Positions 27,739 to 37,135 of a stretch of DNA of 64,000 nucleotides are shown piece after piece; the first letter of the stretch is position 1, and every line of letters begins with the position of its first letter. Both the position numbers and the translations under genes were made by a program. The stretch is from Discostella pseudostelligera (lineage: Eukaryota > Bacillariophyta > Thalassiosirophyceae > Thalassiosirales > Thalassiosiraceae): positions 26,146 through 90,145 of the forward strand of contig JALLBK010000061.1 in assembly GCA_036940085.1 (NCBI GenBank), read 5' to 3'. Below the pieces are notes generated by a model. It was given only the letters and a program-made list of their open reading frames with translations. It had not been told where the DNA came from and searched no databases.

Positions 27739-29571
27739 CTAGTGTCGTTTCAACAGCAGTTGAGAAAATCCCCAGTCAGCAAAGATGACCAACAAGCTCC
27801 CACCGACAACACTCGACGTGATGACCTTGGGCACACCTCTCGTTGACAATTCTGAATTCCACCGTGCAGCCACCTCCGCAACGCCAATAATAACTGTCAT
27901 GAACACCACGGACTTGATGAAATGAAAGCATACAGGATGTGTGGCAATCTCAATGAGTGCATCCGTGTACGTGTCGGAGAAGGTACATCGTAGGTCCAAA
28001 AACGAGGAGACGTATGCCACGAGCGATCTCCCACCATGCTCCCAACCTTCATTTTCCGTCCAAGAGACAACTCCCCGTAGTCGAAGTGGAACGAACACAG
28101 CATCCCGTACCTCTTGCCGATACGAGGCGATATCACCGATGCCGTACATGGGGCCAATGTGCGCTCCAACTTCCAAGGCAAGGACAGTTCCCGCCAATGT
28201 CAGCAGTGGAGAAGCCACCCAGCTTGCCAAGATAGACGGTCCAAATGTCCACATTACCGGGGATATACCCAATGTTCTCAACAATTTGTTTTGAGCCGAT
28301 GCTTGCATCGTCGCCACTTCTCCTGCATAACTCCCACCAATACGTCCACTCAGTAGTAACGAAGTAATGAGTGGCCCAATTTCCAATACGAATAACTTGG
28401 CCATACCCATAGCATACAATGTAGCCTTGGCAGGTGGAATAGTCGTATTCAACATTCCGCGTACCTTCATGTTGATCATCATAGTATACATCGGACTGAC
28501 TGTCTCTTCTCCGGTAAACATTTGAATCAAGGGTTTGATTTCTTTCTGTACCACCGACAGGACTGTGTCGGTAACATCCACACGACGTAGAATGTCCGAC
28601 GATAGCATGGAGATGGCGAGACCGGCGGCGAGGAAGGTTAGTAGGATGAGTGGCAGTGAGAAGAGGAAGTAATCAAGTAGCTTGGTCAAGAAGCGTTGGT
28701 GGGGATCTTTCCCAAAGACGGAGGGATGACGAAGAGCTTTGCTTTTGGGGCCGTCGTCGTTGGATTCACGTCGATCGAGAGAAACAGTGTTGTTACCGAA
28801 CAGCGACCTATTCGTCTTGCTATCGACAATCGTAGTCCTCTGCTCCTGCACATTCTTCGTATTATTGCCCATGACAATATCCACAAACTGTGGCTCATGC
28901 GAAATCAGTAGCAAGGCCGTACCCTTTTCTCGACGCAGTCTCTCCAACTCCTTAGCAACACCCACACCCGTACTATAATCCAAACCAGCAAATGGTTCAT
29001 CTAAAATAATGACATGTTTGCGTTGTGCCAATTGCAATGCAAGGGATGCACGACGACCCATCCCCCCTGACAATTCGGATGGACGTTTGTTACCATCTCG
29101 TGCATAATCCAACCCAACAGATTCCAATAGACCTTTGATCGTCGCTCGCTTCTGTTCCATTGTCAGCATTTCCTTTCCATTCTTGGCAGATGGACAATAT
29201 TCCAATGCTACACAGACATTTCCCGCGACGGTTAACGAGTCCAGAAGTGTCGTTTGTTGAAATAGCATGCCTACGCGTTCTCCCGCCGGTATGGCAGTGT
29301 TCCAATTGCATTCGACAATATGAATGCCCAAGGTGTTGCGTAGTAGACGTCCTCCACGACGTGGGGGCAGTAAGCCGGCGATGTAACTCGAGAGTGTGCT
29401 TTTGCCAGCACCGGAACTGCCCGCGAGATGGAGACAGGAGGAGGGATGGAGAGTGAAGGAGACGCTATCGTTGGAGAAGGGACATTTGACTGGATTGATG
29501 TTTTGGGCCTTGAATTCAAGAATTGGAACACCCGCGTCCTCCATCTTCTCCATGGTCGTTGCGTTTGTCAT
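27739..29571 (-). CDS. Fused MlaF-type ATPase and MlaE-type permease, lipid ABC transporter
   Basis: Single-exon, 610 residues. The N-terminal half is an ABC ATPase: Walker A GSSGAGKST (residues 51-59), Q-loop near LFQQTTLLD, signature LSGGMGRR (166-173), Walker B VIILDEPFAGLD (186-197), and switch His in LLISHEP. After a polar linker a membrane domain starts near residue 300. Its central signature, FVLEIGPLITSLLLSGRIGG followed by SYAGEVATMQASAQNKLLRT, matches the MlaE/TGD1 permease family (EIGP, AGR.G..IAAELGTM). MlaE and MlaF normally are separate subunits that move phospholipids; in plants TGD1 and TGD3 import lipids into plastids. Here both are on one chain, ATPase first. No targeting peptide is obvious, so the location is open. 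Confidence 0.82.
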   Translation of the reverse strand: MTNATTMEKMEDAGVPILEFKAQNINPVKCPFSNDSVSFTLHPSSCLHLAGSSGAGKSTLSSYIAGLLPPRRGGRLLRNTLGIHIVECNWNTAIPAGERVGMLFQQTTLLDSLTVAGNVCVALEYCPSAKNGKEMLTMEQKRATIKGLLESVGLDYARDGNKRPSELSGGMGRRASLALQLAQRKHVIILDEPFAGLDYSTGVGVAKELERLRREKGTALLLISHEPQFVDIVMGNNTKNVQEQRTTIVDSKTNRSLFGNNTVSLDRRESNDDGPKSKALRHPSVFGKDPHQRFLTKLLDYFLFSLPLILLTFLAAGLAISMLSSDILRRVDVTDTVLSVVQKEIKPLIQMFTGEETVSPMYTMMINMKVRGMLNTTIPPAKATLYAMGMAKLFVLEIGPLITSLLLSGRIGGSYAGEVATMQASAQNKLLRTLGISPVMWTFGPSILASWVASPLLTLAGTVLALEVGAHIGPMYGIGDIASYRQEVRDAVFVPLRLRGVVSWTENEGWEHGGRSLVAYVSSFLDLRCTFSDTYTDALIEIATHPVCFHFIKSVVFMTVIIGVAEVAARWNSELSTRGVPKVITSSVVGGSLLVIFADWGFSQLLLKRH

Positions 29572-30137
29572 GATGTTGATGTGGAGATGGTCCTACTGAT
29601 AATATTACGCCGAAGGCCGAAGCGAGCCGAGGGGGCTTACTTGTCAAATCAAGGCTAATTCTTGTTTCATTGTGAAACATAAAATAATGCTACTCCTATC
29701 ATCATGGTGATGATTGTGGTGGACGATGCCGGCCAATTGTTTTGGCCTTCTTTGCATAATCTTGGATCTTGGGGTTCTCGCCATCTAATTTAAGTATCTT
29801 TCCTCCGCGCCAATTTTTATCATAAGTATCTCTCCTCGGTTATTTATGTATCTTTGGGTATCTTTCTGGTTCAACATCCATGGACCAATTACACGTGGAA
29901 AGCAAGAGAGCGTCTGTACGCCTCCTCGTATCTTAGATCTTTGTCATTGACCATAACCATGAGCGCCGCATGCCGCCGTAGCCGAAACCGTAGGTAGCCT
30001 GTCCGCCTCAAATATGATGATAGTAATGAAGATGATGATCACTTCGACTTCACCCCCCTCACAGTATCTCAGTTGAGATGGCGATGGAGCGAGGGACGTG
30101 CCGCATACAACATGTCCAGACATCGCAATCTCAGTCA
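29572..30137. promoter_or_regulatory. Divergent promoter, ABC fusion and DUF3754 genes
   Basis: In this 566-bp interval four TATCTTT/TATCTCT words occur within 75 bp (about 29795, 29827, 29849 and 29859), spaced irregularly, and TACACGTGG (E-box/G-box type) lies near 29892. Unlike other divergent promoters here, I do not see a GGCGGGAA box. No gene is supported. Confidence 0.4.
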
Positions 30138-32537
30138 ATGCGAATTCATGTTTGCTTCCGATTATGTGTCTTCAGTCTCGGGATTTTGACGAGGTCAGTG
30201 GCGTTTCAGAAGATACCATTGCAACTCATTATTAGAAAGTGCCTGCATCGGTGCTGGCAGGGGAATTTGCAGAAGCCCGCCACGTTGCAAATAAAAAATT
30301 GTCAACACAAATTGTTCTCAGCACCGTCGTCATGGTCATCGACATCGGACGGTTCAGGTCTTATAGCACGTGAAGATCTGCTTGGAGATAATGCGACAAA
30401 CAGTAACACTGACGTGGATGGTTCACCATTGGGTATTGCGCAGTCGACCACCAAAAGTCAGAATCCAACATGCCGAATTGTGGCTACATCTGATGGGGAA
30501 ATATCGCGACCGACTGCAGTTGTATCGTTATCTCGTTCGTCCAAATCACTTCTTGATAAGATCGAACTTCTTTACGTTGTTGAATCGTTAAAGCGGCTCG
30601 GTAACCTTGAGTACATGGCACCTCAATCTGCAGATGAAGTATCTTTCGAAACGGTGCATCATACGAATAATGAAGGGATGGATGGAATGCGCGATGAAGT
30701 TGGGACAGAGGATGAAGAATTGGTTTCCATTCTCAAACAGGCATTGAACGACGGAGGGTACAAACTCATGACTCGGAGAGATTTAGATCTTTGTTCGGCA
30801 TTAAACGCGGGTTATTTACTTCGCCTATCTTTGCTGCCGGATATTAAGGAGTTGGATTCTTGCATAGGACGTGAATTCTATCCAGAGATGGACGAACAAT
30901 CAGGGGAGACAATTCCGCGTACTAATACACTTCTCTTTGATGGAAGAGTTCTCGTCTTTCGCAGAGGCTACTCCAAAGAAATTACCACTGGGCGTCTCCT
31001 TTTACCAAAGCTTGATTATCTACAAGCAAGTTTAGTGCAGAGGTCATCCAGCGCATTAACAAGAAAACTGGGTGAATTCGAACAGCGTATCGAGGGCCTC
31101 TTCTTAGACTTCATGTCAGTATTGAACAACTCTGTGCAATGGGCTTGTAAGCAAATATTACGACAATTTCGGAAATTTGGAGTTGAGGTTTTGCGCAATT
31201 TCGGACTACATACGAATGATTTCATTGGCGATCTAACTCCGGTACATGAGCAGAATGAGACTACGACGACTGATACTAAACCGGCTGCAACAACCTCATC
31301 TATGGGTGTAAGAGGAAACAAAGTGTTTAAGTTTACGCGGTATCAAGCATCGTCGACCATGACTTCGAACTCATTTGATCTGAACGACGCCCTATCTCCG
31401 TTTCTGCTCTATGACCACACAACAACTGGGACGATATTTTGCCAATACGATGATAAGTTTCCATCTGAGACAAATGAATCTTTAGAAAGTCGTCCGCCGT
31501 TAGAGTCGTTTCGTCTCTTAGAGCGAATCAGCATCCAAAACACGGTTGATTTTTTCTCCATGAGAGGAAGGCGGGAGCTTATTAAGAACTACTTTAAATC
31601 AAGCACTCTTGTTGAGCCGGCCTTTGAGGAAGTGATTGTAATATCAAGACCGATGCGAAAGATGAAACCAAAAACAATTGATATATATCCTCCCGATTGG
31701 CTTTATGAAGCTGCAAAGGTATTTGATGTTGATGATCGGTTGCCAAATCCCAAAAATAAGACCCAAGACAATGCTCCTGATATTCCGATACCCCCCATAG
31801 ACATCAAAGTTTTTTCTGATGTGCCCATGGCCAACATTGAAGCTGTACTGCCAAAGGCAAAGTTAATATTCCGTCCTGCGGATGCTGTGGTGTTTGACTT
31901 GGTCAGCGTTGTTAGTTTCTTGGCTGTTGCTGGATCTTTGCGGTTTGACAGTCCGAAGTTGGATCTGATTGCATTGATATCGTTGATAGTGTTTGTCGTT
32001 CAAACATTTTTCAGATATTCGAATAAATATGCACGATATGATCTTATCGTCAACAAATTCATTACGTCCAAGGTATTGCATCGTGGACCAGGTAGGAAAG
32101 AAATATTGAATGTGATTCTATTTGGAATGCAACTCTCTAGCTAACCTGTCTCTCCATGTCTTTCATGACAGGTGCACTGAAGTACATTGTGTCGGAAGCA
32201 AATAGCAATAGAGCATTGAGGTCAGTGTTACATTCTTTGTATCTGATAATCGTATTAGCTTCTTCCTTCTCACAATACCGTATCAAATTTTAGAGCCGTG
32301 CTGACACGAGATTGGTTGATGGACAACGATGTTGGGAATGGAGACCTTGACGATGCTGCTGCGGAGCAGGTGAAGTCTCACATCAATTACATGAATGGAT
32401 CACCAATTGACGTTGATGTCCTTTCTGCGCTTAGTGACTTGAAAGACTTGCAGCTGATGAACAATGCGGAAATCAAAGATGACCAAGCAGTCACCGATGC
32501 TATCAAACGGCGTTGGGCTGCTTTATTGGATGATTGA
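30138..32537 (+). CDS. DUF3754 (TMEM143-like) membrane protein, plastid-type presequence
   Basis: Three exons (30138-32091, 32172-32220, 32294-32537) with introns of 80 and 73 nt give 748 residues. I start at 30138 because the product then opens with a signal peptide (RIHVCFRLCVFSLGILTRSV) ending SVAFQK, an ASAFAP-like site; an in-frame ATG at 30078 adds 20 residues. DUF3754 features are the conserved FSDVPMANIEAVLPKAKLIF segment, then FRPADAVVFDLVSVVSFLAV and a second helix LIALISLIVFVVQTFFRYSN, giving two membrane spans near the C-terminus. The middle 49-nt exon encodes GALKYIVSEANSNRAL. Plant homologues are organellar; molecular function is unknown. Confidence 0.75.
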
Positions 32538-32562
32538 TTCGCTGAGGTGCTACCATACCAAA

Positions 32563-33739
32563 TCAATCTATCAATCCTAGACCTGAATCAACATCGACTT
32601 GAAATCGAGAGCTTTGTTTGTAAAGGATGTACGCGTACGAATCAATTCTCTTCCTGTTTGGGCAAAATGCGGATGAGATTAGGTGATGAGAAACGTCATC
32701 GAAAATGATAATAGGGTTGAAACCGACCTCGACTAACCTTTCATGGCTCTTCCTCTGATCAAAGCCATCGTCGATACTTGGCAACTTGATGTTTTCAACT
32801 CCAGACCATGGATCTTGTTCAAAATAATATGCTCGATCCTCGGGCTTGGCCGACGAAAGAATCAACAGAACGCCATGGTCTCTGTTGAGTAGTCGAAAGC
32901 ATTCTGCCATCATTGATTTTGCGTTGGTAGTGGATCCTACACTGCACAAAATGACATCGAGGGTCTTTTTGCAGATGATTAGGTCGAAGGATTCGTCGGG
33001 ATATCCGAGTCCTTCTGTAATGTCTCCAACTTGAAATGTCATCTTCGGCGTTTGATGTGTGCGCGTTGCACTGAGACTACTACCGTCGTCGCGAGATTCA
33101 AGTTTGGGAGTATCAGAAAGCAGTCCCTTTCGTTGGATGCAACTCGAGAGTTGTGCGAAGTAATCGTCATTATACTTCTCTTGCACTAAAACATACATGT
33201 ATGGTATACATTCAACGTGAGTACTCGTGAACTTTATTCAAGGAACGTATCACAGCAATGGCACTCACTCATTTTGATCACCACCTCTGAATAATCCACG
33301 TTAACAATATCAGTGAATCCAGATTGCAGCATATATTCTCCCAGCTGACTATTTCCACAGCCAATGTGCAACACTCGACACGTGTCCGACGATGGAAACT
33401 CATGCGATTCTCTCTGCCTCCAATCCTTCTCATTCGCTTCGCCGTCCAAAGGCGACATGTACTGCTGGTAACCAGGCAAAGCGTTGAGATGACGGATAAA
33501 GATCTCCCCACCAGGTGGCGACGCTACATGGTTGAGTATTTGTGGAGAGAATAGCTGCTGGAAGATGCTGTAATCGCTGACGATCCAATCGCATGGCTCG
33601 GTCTCACGAGAGTATCTGCATCGGTGGAGACAAGAACGAAGGTGTGTCAGGAAACGAACGACAACCGCACTCACTGACCAAAGATAGTAGTAGTTGCTCA
33701 CCTCTCGTTCCAGTACGATTTCTTCCCATAGCTTGCCAT
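32563..33739 (-). CDS. EEF1AKMT4/METTL13-like lysine methyltransferase
   Basis: Four exons: 33739-33702, 33615-33269, 33185-32738 and 32653-32563, giving 307 residues. The first encodes only MASYGKKSYWNER, matching the family opening (..YW..RY). The junction yields RYSRETEPCDWIVSDYSIFQ. SAM motif I is VLHIGCGNSQLGEYML, followed by GFTDIVNVDYSEVVIKM; then VGDITEGLGYPDESFDLIIC and the family's KKTLDVILC. EEF1AKMT4 and METTL13 methylate lysines of elongation factor eEF1A, which is the likely role. The third intron (84 nt, GTTAGT to AACAG) is a multiple of three with no stop, so retention would add 28 residues without a frameshift. A 5' neighbour is head to head. Confidence 0.8.
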
Positions 33740-34299
33740 TATTTTTTGAAACTGGGTGTCGAGATGATGTCGAACACTGCAGGATGTAAATGAGTGAGGA
33801 GCATCTTCCATCTGTTGTCATCATTTTGTCAATGGAATCGTGGTAGATCATGCACGGCAATGACGAACCCGTCTATGAATTGATTGAAATGGTTGCTCAA
33901 CATGTTGCAAGTGGTTCATGTGTATCTGCTTGCAAGTCATGAGTTGGAAGCTGTTTGTTGGAAGTCGGAAGCAGAAGATTTGTGGGGAAGGGGGAAGATT
34001 TTGGCGCGCCTCTCGATTCAACCCATGCGGAAGGATCAGTACGGAATCTTCCCGCCATTTTCTCTACTGGAGGAATCAGAATTGTTTGCACGTTGTGTCT
34101 TCCCGCCATTTCGAAATGCCGCAATCCGCGACGATGACACGGGCACTCCATGGCGATGGCAATGGCCGATGCAGCAGGCGGAAGACTAGTACTGGACAAC
34201 ACATCGCCACCCCTACTGTCCTATCATCCGCTGACAGTTTCCTCTTCAGCATACTAAAATCCACCGCCCGGATCATTGCAACCCGCCACCAACGAAACA
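33740..34299. promoter_or_regulatory. Divergent promoter, methyltransferase and coiled-coil genes
   Basis: This 560-bp interval has two E2F-like boxes, TCTTCCCGCCATTTTC at about 34047-34062 and TCTTCCCGCCATTTCG at about 34098-34113, 50 bp apart in the same orientation, plus TTTTGGCGCGCC near 34001. Overlapping open frames of 60-130 codons show no domain and share no codon style with the neighbours. Confidence 0.4.
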
Positions 34300-35806
34300 A
34301 TGGACAGTAGTGGCGTCGGAATCGGAATACCGTCCGCTCCTACCGCCGGTGCTGCCGCTACCGCCGCCTCGCGACCAGCCGGGGCCATGTCATTGCTCGA
34401 CAAATATGCCTCCATCAATACTAGCATCGAAGACGCACGTCGTCGTGTGACCGAAGTACGTTCCACTCTCGAATCATGCAATCTAAAAATCGCATCTCTC
34501 GTCGAGGAACGGAATGGTATGCAAGCCGAAACCGAGGCAGCGAACAATGACAAAGTGCGATTGTTGGCACAGCTCAAGGAGGCATCGAAATTGCATGCGA
34601 CAAAGCTAATGGAGAAGGAGCGTGTGCAGAACAATCAACGACTTGCCAAATCGGAATATGATAAAATGCGTCGTTTTATTGAAGATGAGCGTATGGATTT
34701 TTTGGAACGTGGTCGTGAGTTTCGATCGGAATGCAAGAGATTACGAGTGGCATCGTCGATTCTTGTGTTGGAAGGTGGGGCAGGGGGGAGTCTCAATGAC
34801 AATGACATGACCGACGAGGCAGATCTATGGCGTAGGCTTCAGCAACAAGACTTTACGGACGCCAATAATGACACAAACGATGTCGAACTCGAACTGGCGG
34901 AACGAAATGACAAGGAGAGTCGGGGAGAGTTGGCTGAAATTGAGGCTGCACTCCATGCCGAGAGGGTAAAGTACGACGATGCCATTAATAGGAGCAATGC
35001 TCGGAACCAACGGCTCACTCAGCAACGGGCACAGCTTCAACGTCATCGAAAGGACGTGGAGGATCTGGAACGTGAAATTCAGTCGACGAAGAATAGCATT
35101 GTGGAGGAGAACCAACTTGCGCACACTTTTGAAAAAGGTAAATATGGCTTGCCGCAACATTTTATGTGAAGTTGTTCGAAGCGCCTCGGCAACAACTCAA
35201 CCATTTATTCCCCGTGTAGAATGTGCCAGGAGGAAGCAATTCGGTGGTTCCAATGCCTCGAATAACACAACGATCAGCAATCAGCATACTCCCCCGACTA
35301 TTCCTTCCTTTGGAAATAACCAAACAACCAGGGGTGGAGTTGTCACCAACCCATACAGCAAGCAAGCTACTCGGACTCCTACTTTGAACGCTCATCGGAA
35401 TGCACAATCGAACAGCAACGACAACATGCAGTCTAGCAAGGAGGTAAACAACGTTCTAAAGTATGCCTCCAACATGATGCATGGGATTACACCCGAGTTT
35501 CATCAGGGGCAACAACGAAACAGGGAAATGACCACTCAACACCACCACCATCACCCCCCTCATCGTCATGGTGGCTATGTTCGTAATCAACGTCAGTTTG
35601 GCACCTCGGTGGGCGTTTCCATCGACTCCGCAGTGATGGAAGTACCTCGTACTAGCACAAGCATGTCAACGGCAACACCAGTATCTCAGCCCCCAATGAA
35701 TTCCTCTACAAAGTACACGACAAGCACCGAAGATAGTGCGTCCGATGCTTCCTCCGCTAGCTCGGATGAGGATATCTTATCCTTCAATATCTTTGGAAAA
35801 AAGTGA
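34300..35806 (+). CDS. Coiled-coil protein with disordered Ser/Thr/Asn/His-rich tail
   Basis: Two exons, 34300-35137 and 35220-35806, are separated by an 82-nt intron (AAAAG|GTAAAT to TGTAG|AATG) and give 474 residues. The N-terminus is Gly/Ala-rich. Residues ~40-130 and ~190-280 form coiled coils (for example TSIEDARRRVTEVRSTLESC and HRKDVEDLEREIQSTKNSIV). The exon 2 part is low in complexity: Asn/Thr/Ser-rich with a His cluster (about 35537-35565) and an acidic Ser-rich end before ILSFNIFGKK. The build suggests a structural or adaptor role, possibly cytoskeletal or ciliary, but I recognise no family. Confidence 0.65.
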
Positions 35807-36044
35807 GCTATTAGTTTAGTTTCGGGCAGAGATCCACAAATCATCGTATCCATGCTTCTTTTTCATTTCATACATCCATGCTTCGGTTGTAATAGATCTT
35901 GTTTTACAATAACATAAATTCGCAATGAGCATTCAGACTATCGGCGCCTTTCCATCTCATTAATAATGTTGTTGTCTCTCGTATGCAGACTCCACACACA
36001 CACACACCCGCCCCACGTACTCAAATCAGCACCCAATGCACTAC

Positions 36045-36665
36045 TCACGAGAGAGCATACCCCCCAAGGAAAAGCAAAACGAACGCCACCATACTCCCCC
36101 AAATCAAAGTATTCTTCTGTCCCGAAGTCATGGAATTGGTTCCAAATCCATATCCCTGATTTACCTCAAATCCAGGAATTGTCTCGACCACCTCGACGAA
36201 ACTGTCCTTACTTGCCCGACAGGTAGGACAACGCCAATTACTCGGCAAATCCACAAATTCGGTACCAGGTTTAATCATCCCACCAATGAGGAAGGAATCT
36301 CCCTTTTCGGGATTGTATTCCCAATCACAATTGGAACATTTGTGTAGTCCGGTAGATCGTTTCATAAAGACTTCTTGAGCACGTAATTCATCGGCCTTGC
36401 GTTGTTTTTCGAGGGCTAGTTTGGTGGCAGCGTCCATGGGTGGTTCATCGACTACTGCTGTTGTTGTTGTTGTTGCTGCTGGTGAGGAAGTGGATTCGTC
36501 ATCGGATTCGCTCAAACGCAATATTTGGAATGATGAGTAGTGGCGTCGCGATGCTGCTGGAAGCGACGGTGCAACTCTGTTGTAGGATGGCGGCGCAAAT
36601 GCCTCCGATGAAATTGAGAACAGGCATACTGCAGTGGCAGCAAGTTGATGAAGTAGTGGCGACAT
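36045..36665 (-). CDS. RBD1: Plastid membrane-anchored rubredoxin (RBD1-like)
   Basis: Single-exon, 206 residues. The signal peptide (about residues 8-20) ends SEAFAPP, a textbook ASAFAP plastid-import site. A transit region and a short helical, Gln/Lys-rich part (ALEKQRKADELRAQE) lead to the rubredoxin domain. Iron ligands are Cys110, Cys113, Cys146 and Cys149 in HKCSNCDWEYNPEKGD and NWRCPTCRASKDSF. A C-terminal transmembrane helix follows (IWGSMVAFVLLFLGGYALS). This order, rubredoxin then one C-terminal helix, is that of the thylakoid RBD1/RubA protein needed for photosystem II assembly. The promoter is shared with the dehydratase fusion. Confidence 0.88.
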   Translation of the reverse strand: MSPLLHQLAATAVCLFSISSEAFAPPSYNRVAPSLPAASRRHYSSFQILRLSESDDESTSSPAATTTTTAVVDEPPMDAATKLALEKQRKADELRAQEVFMKRSTGLHKCSNCDWEYNPEKGDSFLIGGMIKPGTEFVDLPSNWRCPTCRASKDSFVEVVETIPGFEVNQGYGFGTNSMTSGQKNTLIWGSMVAFVLLFLGGYALS

Positions 36666-37135
36666 GGTGAAGAGAGGCTATGGCAGTGGCGATGGCAATG
36701 GCAACTGCAAAAATATATTATGTTGTTATGGCATTCAAGATATCGTAGGAGAGGCAAGGAATCGTCTTGACTCACCAAAAGTCTCGTGCGTGGCAAACAA
36801 GTCAGAAGATATGGCGGGAAGGAGCGAGTCAGAAGATAATAATTGGCGGGAGAGAACCGTATCTTTGTGTCTGTCCATCGACCGCTAACTTGAATGCGTC
36901 AGAAGATATGGCGGGAAAGTATATCTTTTTTCCGAAGATATGGCGGGAAAGCATGAGTTTGTGTCTGTCCGTCGTTCGCCACCTCGTACGCACCAAAAGA
37001 TATGGGGGGACGGCGAATCTTCGCGTCTGTCCGTCGGCGGCTGAACACGTACGCGCCGCCCTGCGCCGCGACGCCGACCAAAAAGCGGCACAATCACTGT
37101 CATTGCCGCCGCAGCAATACTTATCGTCCGCAACC
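36666..37135. promoter_or_regulatory. Divergent promoter with repeated ATATGGCGGGAA and CTGTCYGTC blocks
   Basis: Between the rubredoxin and dehydratase starts the core AGATATGGCGGGAA occurs at about 36807 and 36904, CGAAGATATGGCGGGAAA at 36933, a variant AATTGGCGGGAGA at 36841, and AAAGATATGGGGGGA near 37001. Each is followed within 20-50 bp by GTGTCTGTCC or GCGTCTGTCCGTCG (about 36867, 36962, 37023). The block looks like a local duplication of one regulatory cassette. Open frames that run through it (up to 299 codons on +) are not separate genes, apart from their end, which is exon 1 of the dehydratase gene. Confidence 0.55.

Noticed and set aside
33234..33860. Single-exon reading of the methyltransferase N-terminal part (MPCMIYHDSIDK...)
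   Set aside because: The intron model with a 38-nt first exon gives MASYGKKSYWNERYSRE, which fits the family, whereas the unspliced frame inserts unrelated residues and begins far upstream.
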